A DNA stretch of 64,000 nt, from NCBI RefSeq assembly GCF_014635725.1, contig NZ_BMDJ01000001.1, positions 1 through 64,000 on the forward strand. Direction: 5' to 3'. The position numbers were made by a program, and so were the translations under genes. This document shows positions 60,992-64,000 of this stretch, piece by piece. The notes beneath the pieces are model-generated. The model was not told the DNA's origin, did not search any database, and saw nothing but the letters and a program-made list of their open reading frames with translations. Numbering within the stretch: the stretch's first letter is position 1; each line of letters opens with the position of its first letter. This stretch comes from Pedobacter mendelii (GTDB taxonomy: Bacteria > Bacteroidota > Bacteroidia > Sphingobacteriales > Sphingobacteriaceae).

Positions 60992-61312
60992 TTAATTATG
61001 CACAAGCTCATAAACCCTTTGCATAAAAGTTGCCTCTTCAATTTTCTCAAAAAATTCCCGCCACTCCTCTCTGGTAAATACCAAGCTAATATCAGGAAAT
61101 GGTGTTGAAAGAATTACAACCTCTTTACCATCAGGTCGGTTTTCTATATAATTATTAAATTCAAGTTTTTTGGTTGCACAGTAAAAAATATCAAATTGTT
61201 CAAATGAAAAGTTCATGAGTAATCCTGCCCTCCAAATATTTAAAACACGACAGTTACAACATTGTGCGATTGTTATATTTTCATTTTGAGCGAGAACTAA
61301 TGTTTTACACAT
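60992..61312 (-). CDS. DUF6686-like small protein
   Basis: The 106-residue protein starts MCKTLVLAQNENITIAQCCNC. The Cys pair-Asn-Cys (CCNC) and GLLMNFSFEQFDIFY are the marks of a small Bacteroidota family annotated DUF6686; the function is unknown. Cys residues could bind metal. The ATG at 61312 is preferred. An in-frame upstream ATG at 61393 would add 27 residues that do not look like the family. The protein has no signal peptide. Confidence 0.7.
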   Translation of the reverse strand: MCKTLVLAQNENITIAQCCNCRVLNIWRAGLLMNFSFEQFDIFYCATKKLEFNNYIENRPDGKEVVILSTPFPDISLVFTREEWREFFEKIEEATFMQRVYELVHN

Positions 61313-61541
61313 AAGAAAATAATTAAATTGAACGATAGTGCCTGATTTACCCGCACACATTAATGCGGGCAAACAGGACTTATTAATCAACAAAAACTAA
61401 CCAAAATATAATGTTGAATACTTTCAAAACCACAATTCAAATATACATTATTTAGATTAAGTCTAAATAAAAATATAATAATTTTTCACAAAAAAAGCAA
61501 GCATTTGATTGTGCTTGCTAAAATCATGTTTTCAAGAGTGT

Positions 61542-61944
61542 TTAATACACCAATTTCGGTTTACCGTCTGCGCATTCAATACGTTTGGGCGCTAGTATCA
61601 ATGCACAATCTGAATACAATTTCCATTTTTCATTAAATGCTTTTTCTTTCTGCGTGTATTGTTCTACCTTTTGAAGAAATAATGCAGTATCTATTTTAGC
61701 TGAGTATGCGATAAAACTACTTGCCCCACCACAGCCTTTGGCTCCAATTGGAACTATTCGCCAATCAGCAGCATTATCACAGCTAATCTGGTCAGACATT
61801 TTTAGAATATCACTCATTAATAAACTTTAATTCCATTTCATCTCTTTCTTTTGATTTAGAAAGGACACTATCATCTTTGCAAGATATAATTGTACAAATT
61901 ATTACAATAAATAATGCAGCTGAGCTGGTTTTGAGAATATTCAT
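61542..61944 (-). pseudogene. small lipoprotein gene split by an apparent single-base frameshift
   Basis: From ATG 61944 the frame encodes a lipoprotein signal (ends IVIICTIISC) and a charged segment to TGA at 61810-61812. The ATG at 61817 overlaps that stop and opens a frame of 91 residues: ISCDNAADWRIVPIGAKGCGG, then FIAYSAKID, ending CADGKPKLVY. Homologous secreted proteins, by memory of the pattern, join such a signal to this Cys-containing domain in one chain, and a single missing base near 61813 would explain the split. A coupled two-cistron arrangement is the alternative, but the second part has no signal of its own. Confidence 0.55.
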
Positions 61945-62006
61945 TTATGAAATGGTTTATAATTTGAACATATAACGCATTCCTTTAATAAAACGCTACA
62001 AGCAGA

Positions 62007-63344
62007 TTAAGACTTCAAAAACTTCTGCCACCAATAACCAGAGTTTTTTATTAATCTTTCCTGTGTTTTAAAGTCAGTATGTACCAAACCAAACCTTGCA
62101 TTAAAACCCTCTGCCCATTCAAAGTTATCCATTAGTGTCCAGGCCATATAGCCAGTAATCGGCATACCTTCATTTTTAGCTTTAAGCAAGGCGGAAAGAT
62201 ATAATTGAAAATATTCTATCCGCTCAGCATCATTCACCTTACCATCGGTTACCTTGTCATGGTAGGCTGCTCCATTTTCAGTAATCATAATATTTTTCAC
62301 ATCGGGGTAAGAAGAGAATTGTTTTATAATATTGTAAAAACTGTCTGCATTAATTTCCCAGCCCATTGCTGTATGTGGTTTTTTTCTGCTTTTAGCTTTA
62401 ACTTCCCAAGCCTGAATTACAGGAATAAAAGCATTGTATTTTACGGTTAAAGGAAAATAATTTTGCAAGCCAATGAAATCAAAGTCAAATTTATAACGGT
62501 CGATGTGCCGCCAGGTTCCGTATTCAATCTGAAATTTCTCCAATACATCCCAGTCAGCAGATGGGAAACCCAAGCCTAAAGTTGGCTCGATAAAAAGCCT
62601 GTTCATTAAACAATCTACCCTTTTTGCGGCAAGAATGTCGTTATCACTTTGTGTATAAGCTAAAATTTCGGAGCATGAAAATGTTGTACCAATGTTTGCA
62701 TTATTTATTTCTGCTCTAAGTATTTTACCTCCTTCTGCTTGTGCCAAAGCGGTATGGTGAACCGCCGAAAAAAAATTAGACAAGCCTGTTTTACCTGGCG
62801 CATGAACCCCAAGCATATAACCTAAAGAAGTATAGCCAAAAGGCTCATTGATCACAATCCAGTTTTTAACCTTATCTCCGTATTCAATTGCACAAATACT
62901 TACAAAGGTATTAAACGCTGCATTAATGCTAAAGCTTGTCCACCCACCTTCATCTTCTAAAGCCTGAGGCAAATCCCAATGGTATAAAGTTATATAAGGT
63001 ACTATGCCATGCTCCAGGCATTCATCAATTACATTATGATAAAACCGGATTCCTTCAGGATTTACCTCTCCCTTGCCAAAAGGTAAAATTCTCGACCACG
63101 CTATTGAAAATCTAAAGGTTTTAAAGCCCAAAACTTTAACTAAAGCAATGTCTTCTCTAAACCGATGATAAAAATCGCAGGTTACATTTATTTTGTGCCC
63201 CTTTTTTATTTTACCACTTTTAGCAGCAAAGGTATCCCAAATAGAAGGACCTTTGCCATACATATCGGATGTACCTTCTATTTGAGCTGCTGCAGTTGCA
63301 ACACCCCATAAGAAATCTTTACCAAAATCTGTGGATTTTATCAT
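62007..63344 (-). CDS. GH1 beta-glucosidase
   Basis: The 445-residue cytoplasmic enzyme is a retaining GH1 TIM barrel. DFLWGVATAAAQIEG is the family N-terminal signature. WIVINEP near residue 162 holds the acid/base Glu, and MITENGAAYHD near residue 355 holds the nucleophile Glu. YMAWTLMDNFEWAEGFNARFGL closes the active site. It hydrolyses terminal beta-glucosides such as cellobiose or related disaccharides, possibly also galactosides. No regulator or transporter is adjacent. Confidence 0.95.
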   Translation of the reverse strand: MIKSTDFGKDFLWGVATAAAQIEGTSDMYGKGPSIWDTFAAKSGKIKKGHKINVTCDFYHRFREDIALVKVLGFKTFRFSIAWSRILPFGKGEVNPEGIRFYHNVIDECLEHGIVPYITLYHWDLPQALEDEGGWTSFSINAAFNTFVSICAIEYGDKVKNWIVINEPFGYTSLGYMLGVHAPGKTGLSNFFSAVHHTALAQAEGGKILRAEINNANIGTTFSCSEILAYTQSDNDILAAKRVDCLMNRLFIEPTLGLGFPSADWDVLEKFQIEYGTWRHIDRYKFDFDFIGLQNYFPLTVKYNAFIPVIQAWEVKAKSRKKPHTAMGWEINADSFYNIIKQFSSYPDVKNIMITENGAAYHDKVTDGKVNDAERIEYFQLYLSALLKAKNEGMPITGYMAWTLMDNFEWAEGFNARFGLVHTDFKTQERLIKNSGYWWQKFLKS

Positions 63345-63406
63345 TCCGTATATTTATCCTATAAATATGAGAAGTTAATGTTAACAGATGATTAAACTTT
63401 AGTTTA

Positions 63407-64000
63407 CTAATCGAGTGTTAAACCAATCTCTTTTAATAAAATGGCTGCGTTAAATGTTTCGCAAGGACCATTTTTCAATTTATAATCAAACAACATTTCG
63501 CCATTATTTATCGTAATATCAAAATGGTAATTACGCAATGTATGTTGATTTTGTTGCTTCAAATCTGCCAATTGCAAATCATGTGTAGCAAAAAGTGCTG
63601 GCGTTTTTTCGGCAATTAGTTTTTCTACAAATACCTTAGAACCCAAATATTTATCACGACTGTTGGTACCACGCAACATCTCATCGATTAAAACAAAAGT
63701 ATTTTTATCTGTAACTAAGTTATTTAAAATCATTTTTAAACGATTTAATTCAGCCTTAAAAGTTGATGTACTTTCATTTAACGAATCTTTAATACGCATA
63801 TACGTATTTATGGAAAATACGGACAAATTCATTGATTTAGCACAAACCGGAGCACCAGCATAAGCCAAAACCATGTTAATACCCAATGTGCGCAAAAATG
63901 TACTCTTTCCGGCCATATTTGAGCCGGTAACAATATCAACAGTAGGCGTAGTTTCTAAATTGAAATTGTTTACGATGCGCTTGCTTTCTTTAATTAATGG
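63407..64000 (-). CDS. MutS-related DNA-binding ATPase, C-terminal part (gene runs off the window)
   Basis: The frame is open to the window edge. From 64000 it reads PLIKESKRIVNNFN and then the Walker A region VTGSNMAGKSTFLRTLG (near 63923-63880). Walker B LIDEMLRGTNSRDK and the switch FATHDLQL are typical of MutS domain V. The visible 197 residues end with GPCETFNAAILLKEIGL. In Bacteroidota this kind of ATPase often belongs to MutS-like proteins without mismatch-binding domains. Whether this is true MutS cannot be judged from the C-terminus, but an ending without the usual extension favours a MutS-like paralogue. Confidence 0.85.
   Translation of the reverse strand, partial: PLIKESKRIVNNFNLETTPTVDIVTGSNMAGKSTFLRTLGINMVLAYAGAPVCAKSMNLSVFSINTYMRIKDSLNESTSTFKAELNRLKMILNNLVTDKNTFVLIDEMLRGTNSRDKYLGSKVFVEKLIAEKTPALFATHDLQLADLKQQNQHTLRNYHFDITINNGEMLFDYKLKNGPCETFNAAILLKEIGLTLD

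Overview
The window looks like chromosomal DNA of a Bacteroidota species, most likely a soil or freshwater Sphingobacteriaceae member such as Pedobacter. The evidence is low GC by eye, two SusC/SusD pairs, a further TonB-dependent receptor, several candidate TAnnTTTG promoter boxes, the rpmB-rpmG-DUF4295-ftsY-rimO block, and many secreted glycan-active proteins. No plasmid, phage or complete insertion sequence is visible.

Layout. Positions 1-700 are a scar: a broken REP-associated transposase, a truncated frameshifted integrase and tRNA-Ala(GGC), the probable old attachment site. Positions 840-10700 hold small metabolic genes: a HAD/CatA-like pair, a Crp/Fnr regulator, carbonic anhydrase, kduI-kduD, an M23 lipoprotein, YjbQ, YihY, an alpha/beta hydrolase and a small membrane protein. 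rpiA follows. Copies of a short structured element (10135-10225 and 11657-11748) flank the small membrane protein gene and rpiA.

Positions 11900-33000 form a polysaccharide utilization locus (PUL) transcribed leftward: lacI, susC, susD, a GtaA-like protein, a GH92 alpha-mannosidase, a ROK kinase, a basic-secretory-protein metallopeptidase, a second GH92, a DUF1080 protein, a c-type cytochrome/beta-propeller protein and a TonB-dependent receptor. A repeated operator-like palindrome (core GTAAAACGATTTAC) lies before susC, the GtaA-like gene and the peptidase gene, and ties the locus to its LacI regulator. The set suggests alpha-mannose-containing glycoproteins or high-mannose N-glycans as substrate.

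Positions 33100-38800 carry lpxB, a small membrane gene, surE and an M16 peptidase. Positions 39200-47030 form a second, divergent glycan locus: GH130 and an unrecognised secreted protein on one strand, SusC/SusD on the other, with csbD between. Positions 47100-61000 are mainly housekeeping: acs, rpmB, rpmG, DUF4295, ftsY, rimO, gpsA, a TolC/HlyD pair, a polysaccharide deacetylase and aconitase with a Fur-type box upstream. The right end has DUF6686, a frameshifted small lipoprotein, a GH1 beta-glucosidase and a partial MutS-like ATPase.

The most interesting signals are the paired structured elements with a compensatory base-pair change, the operator set of the mannose locus, a REP-like palindrome inside a RAYT remnant, and short-word repeats between genes, one of which has entered the deacetylase coding sequence. 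No complete new defence or mobile system is visible.
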